A DNA stretch of 64,000 nucleotides from Pseudomonas ekonensis (GCF_019145435.1 NZ_JAHSTS010000001.1:1068001-1132000), one strand, 5' to 3'. Shown: positions 17,119-26,221, numbered from the stretch's first letter. Numbers and translations: made by a program. The notes: generated by a model from the letters alone, not told the origin.

Positions 17119-18558
17119 ATGACCAATCTCTTGCTCTACCAGCGTATTGCTCAACAACTGGCTGAAGACATCCGTCGCGGCGTCTATCAACCGGGTGAAC
17201 GCGTGCCGTCGGTGCGCAAGATGAGTTCGCAGCTCAACGTCAGCCACGCCACGGTGCTGCAGGCCTACGCCAACCTCGAGGATCAGGGGCTGATCCGTGC
17301 GCGGCCGCAGTCCGGCTACTACGTGCACCAGACACCGGCCCTGACCGCGCCGACGCCGGACATCGCGCGGGTCGAGCGCCCGGGCCTGGTCACCCGTAGC
17401 AGCATCATTCAGCAGGTGCTGGTCGAATCCCGCCGCGAAGGCGTGTTCCCGTTGGGCGCCGCGGTGCCCAGCGTCGATTACCTGCCGGTGCGGGCATTGC
17501 ACCAACAGTTGGCCAAGGTCACGCGGTTCCACAGCCCGCGGGCGTTCAGCTACATGTTCAGTCCCGGTTTCGAGCCGCTGCGCCGGCAAGTGGCGATCCG
17601 CATGCGCGACGCGGGCGTGGTGGTCGACCCGTCCGAAGTGGTGATCACCCACGGCTGCGTCGATGCCCTGCAGATGTCGCTGCGGGTGCTGACCCGGCCC
17701 GGCGACCTGATCGCCGCCGAGTCCCCGACCTACTACGGCTTGCTGCAGCTGGCCGACCTGCTGGGCCTGAAAGTCATCGAGATCCCCAGCGACCCGGCCA
17801 CCGGCATGAGCCTGGAGGCCCTGCAACTGGCGGCCAACCAATGGTCGATCAAGGCCCTGGTGCTGACCACGCGCCTGAGCAACCCCTTGGGCGGCACCAT
17901 GCCGGAAGAGCGGCAGAAACAGCTGCTGCGCCTGGCGTCGGATTTCGACATCCAGATCGTCGAGGACGACATCTATGGCGAGCTGATGTTCGAGCAGGGC
18001 CGCACCAAGGCGCTCAAGGCCTACGACCGGCTCGACCGGGTGATCTACTGTTCGAGCTTTTCCAAGACCTTGTCGCCCGGCGTGCGCATCGGCTGGATGA
18101 TCGCCGGCAAGTATCAGCAGGAGATCCAGCGGCTGCAGACCTTCAGCACCCATTCGGCGTGCAGCGTCACGCAAATGGCGATTGCCGCGTACCTGGAGAA
18201 CGGCGGCTATGACCGGCATTTGCGGTACATCCGCCAGGAATACCGAAAAAACCTCAGCGCCTTCCAGCTGGCGGTCCAGCAGTATTTCCCTGAAGGCACC
18301 CAGATGACCCGGCCCACCGGCGGCTTCATTCTGTGGGTGAGCCTGCCGGGACGGGTCAACACCCAGGAGCTGCATGTGCGGGCCCTGCAGCAGGGCATCA
18401 GCATTGCGCCCGGTCTGATCTTCAGCAACACCGAGCAGTTCAACCACTGCATCCGGCTCAACTGCGGCATTTCCTGGAACCGCGAGGCGGAGCGGACGCT
18501 GATGACCCTCGGCCTGCTGGCGACCCAACTCTGCCAGGAGACCGCCGGCGGCTTCTGA
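17119..18558 (+). CDS. MocR-type GntR/aminotransferase regulator
   Basis: 479 residues: an N-terminal GntR winged helix (residues 5-75; GERVPSVRKMSSQLNVSHATVLQAY) joined to a fold-type I aminotransferase domain. The PLP lysine is Lys316 in SSFSKTLSPGVRIGW; VITHGCVDALQMSL and SPTYYGLLQLADLLG are also typical. MocR proteins sense PLP or amino compounds and rarely have free aminotransferase activity. No clear target gene is adjacent, as the next gene is an unrelated Lys/Ala-rich protein. The upstream direct repeats suggest self-control. Confidence 0.9.
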   Translation: MTNLLLYQRIAQQLAEDIRRGVYQPGERVPSVRKMSSQLNVSHATVLQAYANLEDQGLIRARPQSGYYVHQTPALTAPTPDIARVERPGLVTRSSIIQQVLVESRREGVFPLGAAVPSVDYLPVRALHQQLAKVTRFHSPRAFSYMFSPGFEPLRRQVAIRMRDAGVVVDPSEVVITHGCVDALQMSLRVLTRPGDLIAAESPTYYGLLQLADLLGLKVIEIPSDPATGMSLEALQLAANQWSIKALVLTTRLSNPLGGTMPEERQKQLLRLASDFDIQIVEDDIYGELMFEQGRTKALKAYDRLDRVIYCSSFSKTLSPGVRIGWMIAGKYQQEIQRLQTFSTHSACSVTQMAIAAYLENGGYDRHLRYIRQEYRKNLSAFQLAVQQYFPEGTQMTRPTGGFILWVSLPGRVNTQELHVRALQQGISIAPGLIFSNTEQFNHCIRLNCGISWNREAERTLMTLGLLATQLCQETAGGF

Positions 18559-18632
18559 GTCGATGGCAGAGCTTGTCACAGGCTCTGCGACAGGCGAGCA
18601 TATGGCCCTCTGCCGTTAGCCCCGTTGGATTC

Positions 18633-19112
18633 ATGAAAGCGATTCTCCCTGTCGTCCGGGTTTTGCTCTGCCTGTTTGTGTTCGCACAGGTGCCTGGCGT
18701 CCTTGCGGCTTCTGCCCAGGACAAGGCACCCGCTGCCGCCGCCGCGAAAAAGCCGGCCGCAGCCGCCAAGGCGGCGCCGGCAAAGAAGACGCCACAGAAG
18801 AAGGCCGCGCCGGTGAAGAAACGCGCACCGGTCGCCTCCAAGTCGAAGTCGGCCAGTGAAGTGGCCAAGATGCCGTTGCCCCCCGCAAAGCTCGACCTGA
18901 GCCTGCCCAAGGAGATGGTTCAGCAGTTGAAGCCGGCCGGTGCCGTGCCGCTGCCCAAGCATGAGGCGATCCTGCCGCAGATGTTCGGCGAGAAGAACAG
19001 CGGTTTCCAGCTCAACGGCCGTCTGCTGAGCAACGAAATGCAGTTGCAGCTGCGCAACGAGGAGCGGCGGGACGTCGAAGGGGCCGCGCTGGATTTCGAG
19101 TTCAAGCAATGA
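18633..19112 (+). CDS. Exported Ala/Lys/Pro-rich protein
   Basis: 159 residues. Residues 1-26 form a signal peptide (ILPVVRVLLCLFVFAQVPGVLAAS). Residues 27-80 are a low-complexity Ala-Lys-Pro region (for example AAAAKKPAAAAKAAPAKK), possibly binding DNA, LPS or peptidoglycan. The C-terminal half, with LDLSLPKEMVQQL and FQLNGRLLSNEMQLQLRNEE, is ordered. Such proteins are sometimes misannotated as translation initiation factor 2 because of the Ala/Lys repeats. The start is ATG 18633; the longer frame into the MocR gene lacks coding character. Confidence 0.7.
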   Translation: MKAILPVVRVLLCLFVFAQVPGVLAASAQDKAPAAAAAKKPAAAAKAAPAKKTPQKKAAPVKKRAPVASKSKSASEVAKMPLPPAKLDLSLPKEMVQQLKPAGAVPLPKHEAILPQMFGEKNSGFQLNGRLLSNEMQLQLRNEERRDVEGAALDFEFKQ

Positions 19113-19173
19113 AACCCGCTCATCAGTGACCCGCCGGCCAGACACTTTGTCGGAGACTGGTCGGTCATTTCCG

Positions 19174-19212
19174 TTTACGCGTAAAAACTCTGTTTCAGGG
19201 AATTTAAAACAG
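19174..19212. promoter_or_regulatory. Two palindromes upstream of the YkgJ-like gene
   Basis: TTTACGCGTAAA (19174-19185) is a perfect palindrome. Next to it CTGTTT and AAACAG (19190-19195 and 19207-19212) form an inverted repeat in AT-rich DNA. They may be operator or promoter parts for the gene at 19279; the binding protein is not known. Confidence 0.35.
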
Positions 19213-19278
19213 GCGTTTTAGCCGTTACTCTGTTCCCTGTCCTTTTCATGCATTGCCCGCCGCGAGGAATCTGTTGCC

Positions 19279-19533
19279 ATGAACTGCCGTGAAGGTTGTG
19301 GCGCCTGCTGCATCGCCCCATCCATCAGTTCACCGATTCCCGGCATGCCCGACGGCAAGCCCGCCGGCGAACGCTGCGTGCAGCTCTCGGCCGAAAACCT
19401 GTGCAGCATTTTCGGTCGCCCGGAGCGTCCGGCGGTCTGTTCGGGGTTCAAGGCCGATCCTGAAGTCTGCGGCGACAGCCGCGAAGAGGCGGTCAGGCTG
19501 ATCGGCTGGTGGGAGCAGATGACGGCGGCGTGA
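19279..19533 (+). CDS. YkgJ-family cysteine-cluster protein
   Basis: An 84-residue protein with the cluster C-R-E-G-C-G-A-C-C near the N-terminus and further cysteines at C-V-Q-L, L-C-S-I-F and V-C-S-G-F, the pattern of the YkgJ/UPF0153 family thought to bind zinc or iron-sulphur. Function is not established. ATG 19279 gives the family-typical MNCREGCGACC start. It lies 42 bases before the START-domain gene. Confidence 0.85.
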   Translation: MNCREGCGACCIAPSISSPIPGMPDGKPAGERCVQLSAENLCSIFGRPERPAVCSGFKADPEVCGDSREEAVRLIGWWEQMTAA

Positions 19534-19574
19534 TGCGTCAAACGAACGGAACTTCAACAATAAGGAACAAGACT

Positions 19575-20180
19575 ATGGGTTCGCTGCACCGTATCGCTGT
19601 GTTGTGTGGTCTGACCGCTGTGCTGGCCACCTCGGCCGCCCAGGCCGAAGACTGGAAAGTCGCCAAGAACGAGGACGGGATCAAGGTGTCCCTGAGTGAA
19701 GTGCCCGGTTCGGACTACAAGTCCTATCAGGGCGTGACGCTGATGAAGACCACCGTCGCCAAGCTGCGCGCCCTCCAGGAAGACGTTTCCGGCGCCTGCG
19801 CCTGGATCCACGAGTGCGAGTCCCAGAAACTGCTCAAGCACGAAGGCGACCAGAGCTGGACCTACACCCGCTTCAACACGCCGTGGCCGGTCACCCCCCG
19901 TGACTCGGTGCTGCACATCACCACCGTCGAAGGCGCCGACGGCAGCCTGACCCGCAACCTGGAAGGCGTGCCGAAGTACGTTGCGGAAGAGAAAGGCTAT
20001 GTGCGGGTCGCCCAGGTCAAGGGCTTCTGGAAGTTCGTGCCCAAGGGCGACCAGGTCGAAGTGACCTACCAGGTGCACACCGAGCCGGGCGGCAGCGTGC
20101 CGGCGATGGTCGCCAACAAGTTCGTGGTGGATGCGCCGTTCAACACGCTCAAGGCCCTCAAGGCCCGCGCCGAGAAGTAA
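19575..20180 (+). CDS. Secreted START-domain protein
   Basis: 201 residues with a signal peptide (IAVLCGLTAVLATSAAQAED), so probably periplasmic. The mature part matches a START/Bet v1-like lipid-binding fold: WKVAKNEDGIKVSLSEVPGS, then WTYTRFNTPWPVTPRDSVLH and the C-terminal VPAMVANKFVVDAPFNTLKAL are typical of bacterial START proteins. Ligand and role are unknown. ATG 19575 follows TAAGGAAC. The hairpin at 20199 ends the transcript. Confidence 0.85.
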   Translation: MGSLHRIAVLCGLTAVLATSAAQAEDWKVAKNEDGIKVSLSEVPGSDYKSYQGVTLMKTTVAKLRALQEDVSGACAWIHECESQKLLKHEGDQSWTYTRFNTPWPVTPRDSVLHITTVEGADGSLTRNLEGVPKYVAEEKGYVRVAQVKGFWKFVPKGDQVEVTYQVHTEPGGSVPAMVANKFVVDAPFNTLKALKARAEK

Positions 20181-20198
20181 GCGCCGGCGCAACGGACG

Positions 20199-20230
20199 AA
20201 ACGCCCTGATCCCTCGGGGCGTTTTGTTTT
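20199..20230 (+). terminator. Rho-independent terminator after the START-domain gene
   Basis: ACGCCC and GGGCGT pair around a ten-base loop, followed by TTTTGTTTTG. The remaining 260 bases to the next gene hold no gene I can support. Confidence 0.7.
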
Positions 20231-20494
20231 GTGGCGGTTTTGTACTTATTTTGTGTTTCCGGATATGCGTTGAACGAAATTTTCACAAACGCTTCCCGAC
20301 AATTCGCCCGCATCCTTGCGCCCTGCCGGCCCGACATGAAAGTGTCCGGCGCCGGGGCAGTAATCAATGGCAATGGCGCCTTCGATCGTGCACCATTTGC
20401 GCACCGCGCGAGCCCCGGGGCCTGGGAATGGCCAACAGAGGGCAGGGCGCAGCTGTTTCTTGCAATTTCAACTTCCAATGGGTCCTAAAACGAC

Positions 20495-22594
20495 ATGGCA
20501 AACCCGGACGCCCTGAACCGGCAGCGATCTTCCAGTCGCCTGCTGCAACCGACCGTCAAATCGCATCTGGCCTACACGCTGCTGTGCGCGCTGGTCATGA
20601 TGGTGATGTTGTCCGTGCTGCGCCTCGCGCTGCTGGTCTACAACCGCGAGATGATCCTCGACACCCCGGCTTCCACCTTCCTCGAAGCCTTCGCCAACGG
20701 CCTGCGTTTCGACCTGCGCCTGGTGGTCTACCTGTGCATTCCGCTGCTGCTGGCGCTGTTCAGCGTCCGGGCGATGGCCGCCCGCGGGTTCTTCCGCCTG
20801 TGGCTGACCGTGGTCTCCAGCATCGCGCTGTTCCTCGGCCTGATGGAGATGGACTTCTACCGCGAGTTCCACCAGCGCCTCAACGGCCTGGTGTTCCAGT
20901 ACGTGAAGGAAGACCCGAAAACCGTCATGAGCATGCTCTGGTACGGTTTCCCGGTGGTGCGCTACCTGTTGGCCTGGGCCGTGGGCACGCTGATCCTGAC
21001 CCTGGCGTTCAAGGGCGCCGACCGCGCCACCCGCCCGCGCGGTCCGTTCAGCGGCGGCAACGTCGGCACCCGTCAGGTGGCGCCGTGGTATGCGCGCCTT
21101 GCGGTGTTCGTGGTCTGCCTGGTGGTCTGCGTGGTCGCCGCCCGCGGCACCCTGCGCCAAGGCCCGCCGCTGCGTTGGGGCGACGTGTACACCACCGAAT
21201 CCAACTTCGCCAACCAGTTGGGCCTCAACGGCACGCTGTCGCTGATCGCGGCGGCCAAGGACCGGATGGGCGAAGACCGCAACAACATCTGGAAGGCCAC
21301 GCTGCCGCAGCCCGAGGCGCAGAAGGTGGTGCGCGAGATGCTGCTGATGCCGGACGACAAGCTGGTCGATGCCGACATCGCCACCGTGCGTCGCGACTAC
21401 ACGCCGCCGGCCGACAAGACCCTGCCGATCAAGAACGTCGTCGTGATCCTGATGGAAAGCATGGCCGGCCATTCGGTGGGCGCGCTGGGCGGCCCGGGCA
21501 ACATCACGCCGTACCTGGACAAGCTGTCGAAGGAAGGCCTGCTGTTCGACCGGTTCTTCTCCAACGGCACCCACACCCACCAGGGCATGTTCGCCACCAT
21601 GGCGTGCTTCCCGAACCTGCCGGGCTTCGAATACCTGATGCAGACGCCGGAAGGCAGCCACAAGCTGTCCGGCCTGCCGCAACTGCTCAGTGCCCGCGCC
21701 TTTGACGATGTCTACGTCTACAACGGCGACTTCGCCTGGGACAACCAGTCGGGCTTCTTCAGCAACCAGGGCATGACCAACTTCGTCGGCCGCAACGACT
21801 TCGTGAACCCGGTGTTCTCCGACCCGACGTGGGGCGTGTCCGACCAGGACATGTTCGACCGTGGCCTGGAAGAACTGAAGGCCCGCGACGGCAAGGACAA
21901 GAAACCGTTCTATGCCTTGCTGCAGACCCTGTCCAACCACACCCCGTATGCGCTGCCGACGCCGTTGCCGGTGGAGCGCGTGACCGACCGCGGCACCCTG
22001 AACGAGCACCTGACCGCCATGCGTTACGCGGACTGGGCGCTGGGCCAGTTCTTCGAGAAGGCCCGCAAGGAGCCGTACTTCAAGGAGACCCTGTTCGTCA
22101 TCGTCGGCGACCACGGCTTCGGCAACGAACGCCAGATCACCGAAATGGACCTGGGCCGCTTCAACGTGCCGATGTTGATGATCGCGCCGGGCATCCAGGA
22201 AAAGTTCGGCCAGCGTGACCACAACGTGGGCACCCAGATCGACATCGTGCCGACCATCATGGGCCGCCTGGGCGGCGAAGTGCGTCACCAGTGCTGGGGC
22301 CGCGACCTGCTCAACCTGCCGCAGGGCGACACCGGTTTCGGTGTGATCAAGCCGTCGGGCAGCGAGCAGACCACCGCCATCGTGACCGCCGACCAGATCC
22401 TGGTGCTGCCGAAGGACAAGGACATGGCGCCGAAGATCTACGCCTACGAACTGGGCGCCAATCCTCACGCCGAGGTCATTCCCGATGCGCCGCGCACCGC
22501 CGAGCTCAAGCACAAGCTCGAAGCGTTCCTGCAGACGGCCACCAAGAGCCTGATCGACAACACCGCCGGTGTGATCAACGGCAAGCCGGACTGA
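20495..22594 (+). CDS. LTA synthase family protein (membrane sulfatase-fold phosphotransferase)
   Basis: 699 residues: about five N-terminal membrane helices (first near LAYTLLCALVMMVMLSVLRL), then a large periplasmic sulfatase-type domain from about residue 310. Metal and nucleophile motifs are VVVILMESMAGHSVGALGG, the Thr region SNGTHTHQG (Thr359/Thr361) and VIVGDHGFGNE. Relatives transfer phosphoglycerol or phosphoethanolamine to envelope polymers such as periplasmic glucans. The substrate here is unknown. It is a single gene with its own terminator; the Shine-Dalgarno before ATG 20495 is weak. Confidence 0.88.
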   Translation: MANPDALNRQRSSSRLLQPTVKSHLAYTLLCALVMMVMLSVLRLALLVYNREMILDTPASTFLEAFANGLRFDLRLVVYLCIPLLLALFSVRAMAARGFFRLWLTVVSSIALFLGLMEMDFYREFHQRLNGLVFQYVKEDPKTVMSMLWYGFPVVRYLLAWAVGTLILTLAFKGADRATRPRGPFSGGNVGTRQVAPWYARLAVFVVCLVVCVVAARGTLRQGPPLRWGDVYTTESNFANQLGLNGTLSLIAAAKDRMGEDRNNIWKATLPQPEAQKVVREMLLMPDDKLVDADIATVRRDYTPPADKTLPIKNVVVILMESMAGHSVGALGGPGNITPYLDKLSKEGLLFDRFFSNGTHTHQGMFATMACFPNLPGFEYLMQTPEGSHKLSGLPQLLSARAFDDVYVYNGDFAWDNQSGFFSNQGMTNFVGRNDFVNPVFSDPTWGVSDQDMFDRGLEELKARDGKDKKPFYALLQTLSNHTPYALPTPLPVERVTDRGTLNEHLTAMRYADWALGQFFEKARKEPYFKETLFVIVGDHGFGNERQITEMDLGRFNVPMLMIAPGIQEKFGQRDHNVGTQIDIVPTIMGRLGGEVRHQCWGRDLLNLPQGDTGFGVIKPSGSEQTTAIVTADQILVLPKDKDMAPKIYAYELGANPHAEVIPDAPRTAELKHKLEAFLQTATKSLIDNTAGVINGKPD

Positions 22595-22623
22595 CCGTCA
22601 GGCAAGCCAGGTTCCGCCCCATG

Positions 22624-22652
22624 AAAAGAGGCCCTTGAAGGGCCTCTTTTTT
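22624..22652 (+). terminator. Rho-independent terminator after the LTA synthase-like gene
   Basis: AAGAGGCCCTTGAAGGGCCTCTT is a perfect stem with a tiny loop followed by T residues. It may act in both directions, since the DUF3309 gene ends just beyond. Confidence 0.85.
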
Positions 22653-22667
22653 TGCCTGCGAGAAACG

Positions 22668-22820
22668 CTATATCCGGCCGAGCAGCAACAGCACCAGCAG
22701 CACGACCAGCACAACGCCGATGATGCCGGAAGGGCCGTAGCCCCAACTTCTGGAGTGCGGAAAGACCGGCAGACCACCGATCAGCAACAGGATCAGGATA
22801 ATGATGAGGATTGTGCCCAT
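22668..22820 (-). CDS. DUF3309 small membrane protein
   Basis: A 50-residue hydrophobic peptide, with LIIILILLLIGGLP, a short polar turn (HSRSWGYGPSG) and VVLVVLLVLLLLGRI, matching the DUF3309 two-helix family. The start is ATG 22820, giving MGTILIIILI; a longer in-frame start at 22865 is not needed. These tiny proteins are common in Pseudomonas, often osmotic- or stress-linked, but their role is unknown. Confidence 0.8.
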   Translation of the reverse strand: MGTILIIILILLLIGGLPVFPHSRSWGYGPSGIIGVVLVVLLVLLLLGRI

Positions 22821-23093
22821 GTCTGTTTCCTTGTCGAGAAGGTTTCGGAAAGTCTTGCAGTCCAAGGCCGGCTGGAAACGATCCGGATCCAGGCGTCTTA
22901 CCAGTTCCGACCGGCGCGTCCGACAGAAAATTCAATGTTTTTTGGCGCTGCCCGCAACGCGCTCGGCCCACGCCCGGTCCCCGCATTGCGTGGTGGTTTG
23001 CCCTTGCCATTCAGCAATCTGATGGAGCGTGGGCGGCCGCGGATCCTTCGCTACACTCCGCGCATCTCCCAAAGAACAACAAGGCTGTCTGCT

Positions 23094-23909
23094 ATGCAAA
23101 ATCGCATGATGATCACTGGTGCAGGCTCCGGCCTGGGTCGCGAAATCGCGTTGCGCTGGGCGCGTGAGGGGTGGCGGCTGGCCTTGTCGGACGTCAGCGA
23201 AGCGGGCCTGCAGGAAACCCTCAAGTTGGTGCGCGAGGCCGGCGGCGACGGCTTCGTCCAGCGCTGCGACGTGCGCGACTACAGCCAGCTCACGGCGTTC
23301 GCCCAGGCCTGCGAGGTGAAGTTCGGCGGCATCGACATCATCGTCAACAACGCCGGTGTGGCGTCGGGCGGCTTCTTCAGCGAGCTGTCGCTGGAGGACT
23401 GGGACTGGCAGATCGCAATCAACCTGATGGGCGTGGTCAAGGGCTGCAAGGCGTTCCTGCCGCTGCTGGTGCAGAGCAAGGGCAAGATCATCAACATCGC
23501 TTCCATGGCGGCGCTGATGCAGGGGCCGGCCATGAGCAACTACAACGTGGCCAAGGCCGGTGTGGTGGCGTTGTCGGAGAGCCTGCTGGTGGAACTGGCC
23601 CAGCAGGAGGTCGGTGTCCACGTGGTGTGCCCGTCGTTCTTCCAGACCAACCTGCTGGACTCGTTCCGGGGCCCGACGCCGGCCATGAAGGCCCAGGTCG
23701 GCAAGTTGCTGGAGAGTTCGCCGATCACCGCCGCCGATATCGCCGACTACATCTTCAACCGGGTCGCCGCCGGCGAGTTCATGATCCTGCCCCACGAGCA
23801 AGGGCGCATGGCCTGGGCGCTCAAGCAGAAGAATCCGCAATTGCTGTACGACGAAATGACCGTCATGGCCGACAAAATGCGCGCCAAGGCCCGCCAGAGC
23901 AACGGCTGA
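23094..23909 (+). CDS. Short-chain dehydrogenase/reductase
   Basis: 271 residues of the classical SDR fold. The cofactor motif is TGAGSGLGRE near residue 8, NNAG lies around residue 84, and the catalytic Ser and YNVAK are in INIASMAALM and MSNYNVAKAGVV. The substrate is unknown; the C-terminal part (LPHEQGRMAWALKQKNP) resembles lipid- or retinol-type SDRs. ATG 23094 yields MQNRMMITGAG. The gap 22821-23093 holds no gene; it includes the leader of the DUF3309 gene on the other strand. Confidence 0.9.
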   Translation: MQNRMMITGAGSGLGREIALRWAREGWRLALSDVSEAGLQETLKLVREAGGDGFVQRCDVRDYSQLTAFAQACEVKFGGIDIIVNNAGVASGGFFSELSLEDWDWQIAINLMGVVKGCKAFLPLLVQSKGKIINIASMAALMQGPAMSNYNVAKAGVVALSESLLVELAQQEVGVHVVCPSFFQTNLLDSFRGPTPAMKAQVGKLLESSPITAADIADYIFNRVAAGEFMILPHEQGRMAWALKQKNPQLLYDEMTVMADKMRAKARQSNG

Positions 23910-23973
23910 GCTTGCTCCCGCAGGGCCTCATCGCTAGGGTGGCCGCAACAGTCACCCTGACGAGATGTCTTGC

Positions 23974-24306
23974 ATGCTCAATTACCTGTGGTTCCTTCTT
24001 GCCGCACTGTTCGAAATCGCCGGCTGCTTCGCCTTCTGGATGTGGCTGCGCCAGGGCAAGAGCGCCTTGTGGGTGATCCCGGCGCTGCTGAGCCTGACCC
24101 TGTTCGCGCTGCTGCTGACGCGCATCGAGGCGACCTACGCCGGCCGTGCCTACGCCGCGTACGGCGGCATCTACATCGTCGCGTCGATCGGTTGGCTGGC
24201 GGTGGTCGAGCGCATCCGGCCGTTGGGTTCGGACTGGATCGGTGTCGCGCTGTGCGTGATCGGCGCCACGGTGATCCTGTTCGGTCCGCGTCTTTCTGCT
24301 GCCTGA
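23974..24306 (+). CDS. YnfA/UPF0060 family membrane protein
   Basis: 110 residues with four membrane helices, beginning [21 protein letters not shown] and containing [17 protein letters not shown], hallmark motifs of the YnfA family. This is a small drug/metabolite transporter-like group; some members have been reported to export toxic compounds. ATG 23974 is preferred over 23965 because the protein then matches family length. Confidence 0.9.
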   Translation: MLNYLWFLLAALFEIAGCFAFWMWLRQGKSALWVIPALLSLTLFALLLTRIEATYAGRAYAAYGGIYIVASIGWLAVVERIRPLGSDWIGVALCVIGATVILFGPRLSAA

Positions 24307-24423
24307 AAAGGTGTAGGTCATCGCCGCTTTGCGGGAAACGTCCGAAGGGCGATGTACCTGCCGCGTGTAGGGCATGACTGATTTGTCCGGCATGCATTGT
24401 GGAGCGCGGGCAAGCCGCGCATC

Positions 24424-24449
24424 TTCAAGGCCCGTTTACCTTGAAGGAC
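24424..24449 (+). promoter_or_regulatory. Hairpin overlapping the csrA ribosome site
   Basis: TTCAAGG (24424-24430) and CCTTGAA (24439-24445) can form a seven-pair stem with an eight-base loop. The 3' arm merges into the Shine-Dalgarno GAAGGA of the CsrA-like gene. The stem could limit ribosome access; GGA in the site is also the CsrA recognition core, so self-control is conceivable. Confidence 0.4.
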
Positions 24450-24456
24450 CAACCCC

Positions 24457-24642
24457 ATGCTTGTACTCAGCCGTGTCGTCGGAGAACAGATTTCCATCGG
24501 CCACAACATTTCCCTGCGCGTGTTGTCGGTCAACGGCTCCAGTGTCCGGTTCGGCGTCGAGGCGCCGCAGCAGGTCGAGGTGCACCGCGCCGAGGTCTAC
24601 GAGCGCATCCAGCGCAAGCAGGCCGGCGCCAAGGGGCGCTGA
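24457..24642 (+). CDS. CsrA/Rsm-family RNA-binding regulator
   Basis: 61 residues with MLVLSRVVGEQISIG, VRFGVEAPQQVEVHRAEVYERIQ, covering the five-strand CsrA fold. CsrA proteins bind GGA motifs in mRNA leaders and are titrated by small RNAs. Arg44 and Leu4 of the RNA-binding surface are present, but the usual Arg7 is Val. Fluorescent pseudomonads have several paralogues (RsmA, RsmE, RsmI); the Val7 and the RAEVYERIQ ending make it RsmI-like, from memory. The gene stands alone. Confidence 0.88.
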   Translation: MLVLSRVVGEQISIGHNISLRVLSVNGSSVRFGVEAPQQVEVHRAEVYERIQRKQAGAKGR

Positions 24643-24645
24643 GGG

Positions 24646-24873
24646 TCAGTCGAACAAATGCTTGGGCACATCGTGCTTGAGCATCAGTTGGCATTGCTCG
24701 CTCTCCGGGTCGAACACGATCAGCGCCTGGCCTTTGCTCAGGGCCTGGCGGACCCGCAGCACGCGGGTCTCCAGCGGGGTGTCGTCGCCGTTGTCGGTGC
24801 CGTCGCGGGTGACGAAGTCCTCGATCAGACGGGTGAGGGTGTCGACTTCAAGCATGTCGTGGGGAATCAGCAT
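24646..24873 (-). CDS. YheU family protein (UPF0270)
   Basis: 75 residues beginning MLIPHDMLEVDTLTRLIEDFVTRDGTDNG, then the conserved VRQALSKGQALIVFDPESEQCQLM. YheU proteins are small, cytosolic and of unknown function. Its stop lies three bases from the stop of the CsrA-like gene on the opposite strand. The following 150 bases hold a REP sequence. Confidence 0.9.
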   Translation of the reverse strand: MLIPHDMLEVDTLTRLIEDFVTRDGTDNGDDTPLETRVLRVRQALSKGQALIVFDPESEQCQLMLKHDVPKHLFD

Positions 24874-24962
24874 GGGGGCCTCGGCTCGATCAATGCCGTG
24901 ATGCTACGGCGATTGGCGGCCGGCGGCCAGTGCGGGAGGCGCGTGTGGCCTGTTCGGCCCCT

Positions 24963-25008
24963 TCGCCGGCAAGACCGGTTCCTGCGGGAGCCGGCCTGCC
25001 GGCGATGG
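24963..25008. repeat. REP sequence
   Basis: TCGCCGGCAAGACCGGTTCC and the adjacent CTGCGGGAGCCGGCCTGCCG (24981-25000) form the imperfect palindromes typical of Pseudomonas REP elements, between the YheU gene and the peptidase gene. Confidence 0.6.
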
Positions 25009-25030
25009 CGTCAGCCCAGGCACCGCCGAC

Positions 25031-26221
25031 CTAGCTGTCGGGCCGCTGACCCACCAGGCTGTCCACCGGCGGCACCCGCGTTTCGCTCTCCATCTGCGTG
25101 TCATGTTCGATCTGATGGCTGAAGCGCTCAAGGGACGCATCGGCCGGCTGCGCGTCGCTGGCGAACACCGGCGCGCTGAGCATGTACGCCCCCAGCAGGC
25201 GGCTGAGCGCCGCCAGGCTGTCGAGGTGGGTGCGTTCGTAGCCGTGGGTCGCGTCGCAGCCGAAGGCGAGCAGGGCGGTGCGGATGTCGTGGCCGGCGGT
25301 CACCGCCGAATGGGCATCGCTGAAGTAGTAGCGGAACAGGTCGCGGCGCACCGGCAGTTCATGTTCGTCGGCCAGGCGCAGCAGGTGCCGCGACAGGTGA
25401 TAGTCGTACGGGCCGCCGGAGTCCTGCATCGCGACGCTGACCGCGTGTTCGCTGGAGTGCTGGCCGGGCGCGACCGGTGCGATGTCGATGCCGACGAACT
25501 CGCTGACGTCCCACGGCAGGGCCGCCGCCGCGCCGCTGCCGGTCTCCTCGGTGATGGTGAACAGCGGGTGGCAGTCGATCAGCGGTTCCCGGCCGCTGTC
25601 GACGATGGCCTTGAGGGCCGCCAGCAGGGCGGCCACGCCGGCCTTGTCGTCGAGGTGGCGGGCGCTGATGTGGCCGCTTTCGGTGAACTCCGGCAACGGG
25701 TCGAAGGCCACCACATCGCCAATGCCGATGCCCAACGAATCGCAGTCGGCCCGCGTCGCGCAGTAGGCGTCCAGGCGCAGCTCGACGTGATCCCAGCTGA
25801 CCGGCAGCTCATCCACCGCGGTGTTGAACGCATGCCCGGAGGCCATCAGCGGCAGGACGCTGCCGCGGATCACGCCGTTGTCGGTGAACAGGCTGACGCG
25901 GCTGCCTTCGGCGAAGCGGCTCGACCAGCAGCCGACCGGCGCGAGCGTCAGGCGGCCGTTGTCCTTGATCGTGCGCACGGCGGCGCCGATGGTGTCCAGG
26001 TGCGCCGACACCGCCCGGTCGGGGCTGTTCTTCTTGCCCTTGAGCGTGGCGCGGATCGTGCCGCGGCGGGTCATCTCGAAAGGGATGCCGAGCTCCTCAA
26101 GGCGTTCGGCGACATAGCGCACGATGGTGTCGGTGAACCCGGTGGGGCTGGGAATGGCGAGCATTTCCAGCAGGACTTTCTGCAGGTAGTTCAGGTCCGG
26201 TTCGGGAAGTTGAGGGGACAT
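25031..26221 (-). CDS. NAGGN-system M42-like peptidase
   Basis: 396 residues starting at ATG 26221 (MSPQLPEPDLNYLQK). It is a cocatalytic-metal aminopeptidase/glutamyl aminopeptidase relative: VSAHLDTIGA, ARHLDDKAGVAALL, ITEETGSGAA and FSDAHSAVT carry the His, Asp and Glu ligands. It is the third gene of the cluster that makes N-acetylglutaminylglutamine amide, an osmolyte of Pseudomonas. It may trim or degrade the dipeptide, though its exact reaction is not known to me. It follows ngg after 120 bases that contain a REP. Confidence 0.88.
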   Translation of the reverse strand: MSPQLPEPDLNYLQKVLLEMLAIPSPTGFTDTIVRYVAERLEELGIPFEMTRRGTIRATLKGKKNSPDRAVSAHLDTIGAAVRTIKDNGRLTLAPVGCWSSRFAEGSRVSLFTDNGVIRGSVLPLMASGHAFNTAVDELPVSWDHVELRLDAYCATRADCDSLGIGIGDVVAFDPLPEFTESGHISARHLDDKAGVAALLAALKAIVDSGREPLIDCHPLFTITEETGSGAAAALPWDVSEFVGIDIAPVAPGQHSSEHAVSVAMQDSGGPYDYHLSRHLLRLADEHELPVRRDLFRYYFSDAHSAVTAGHDIRTALLAFGCDATHGYERTHLDSLAALSRLLGAYMLSAPVFASDAQPADASLERFSHQIEHDTQMESETRVPPVDSLVGQRPDS

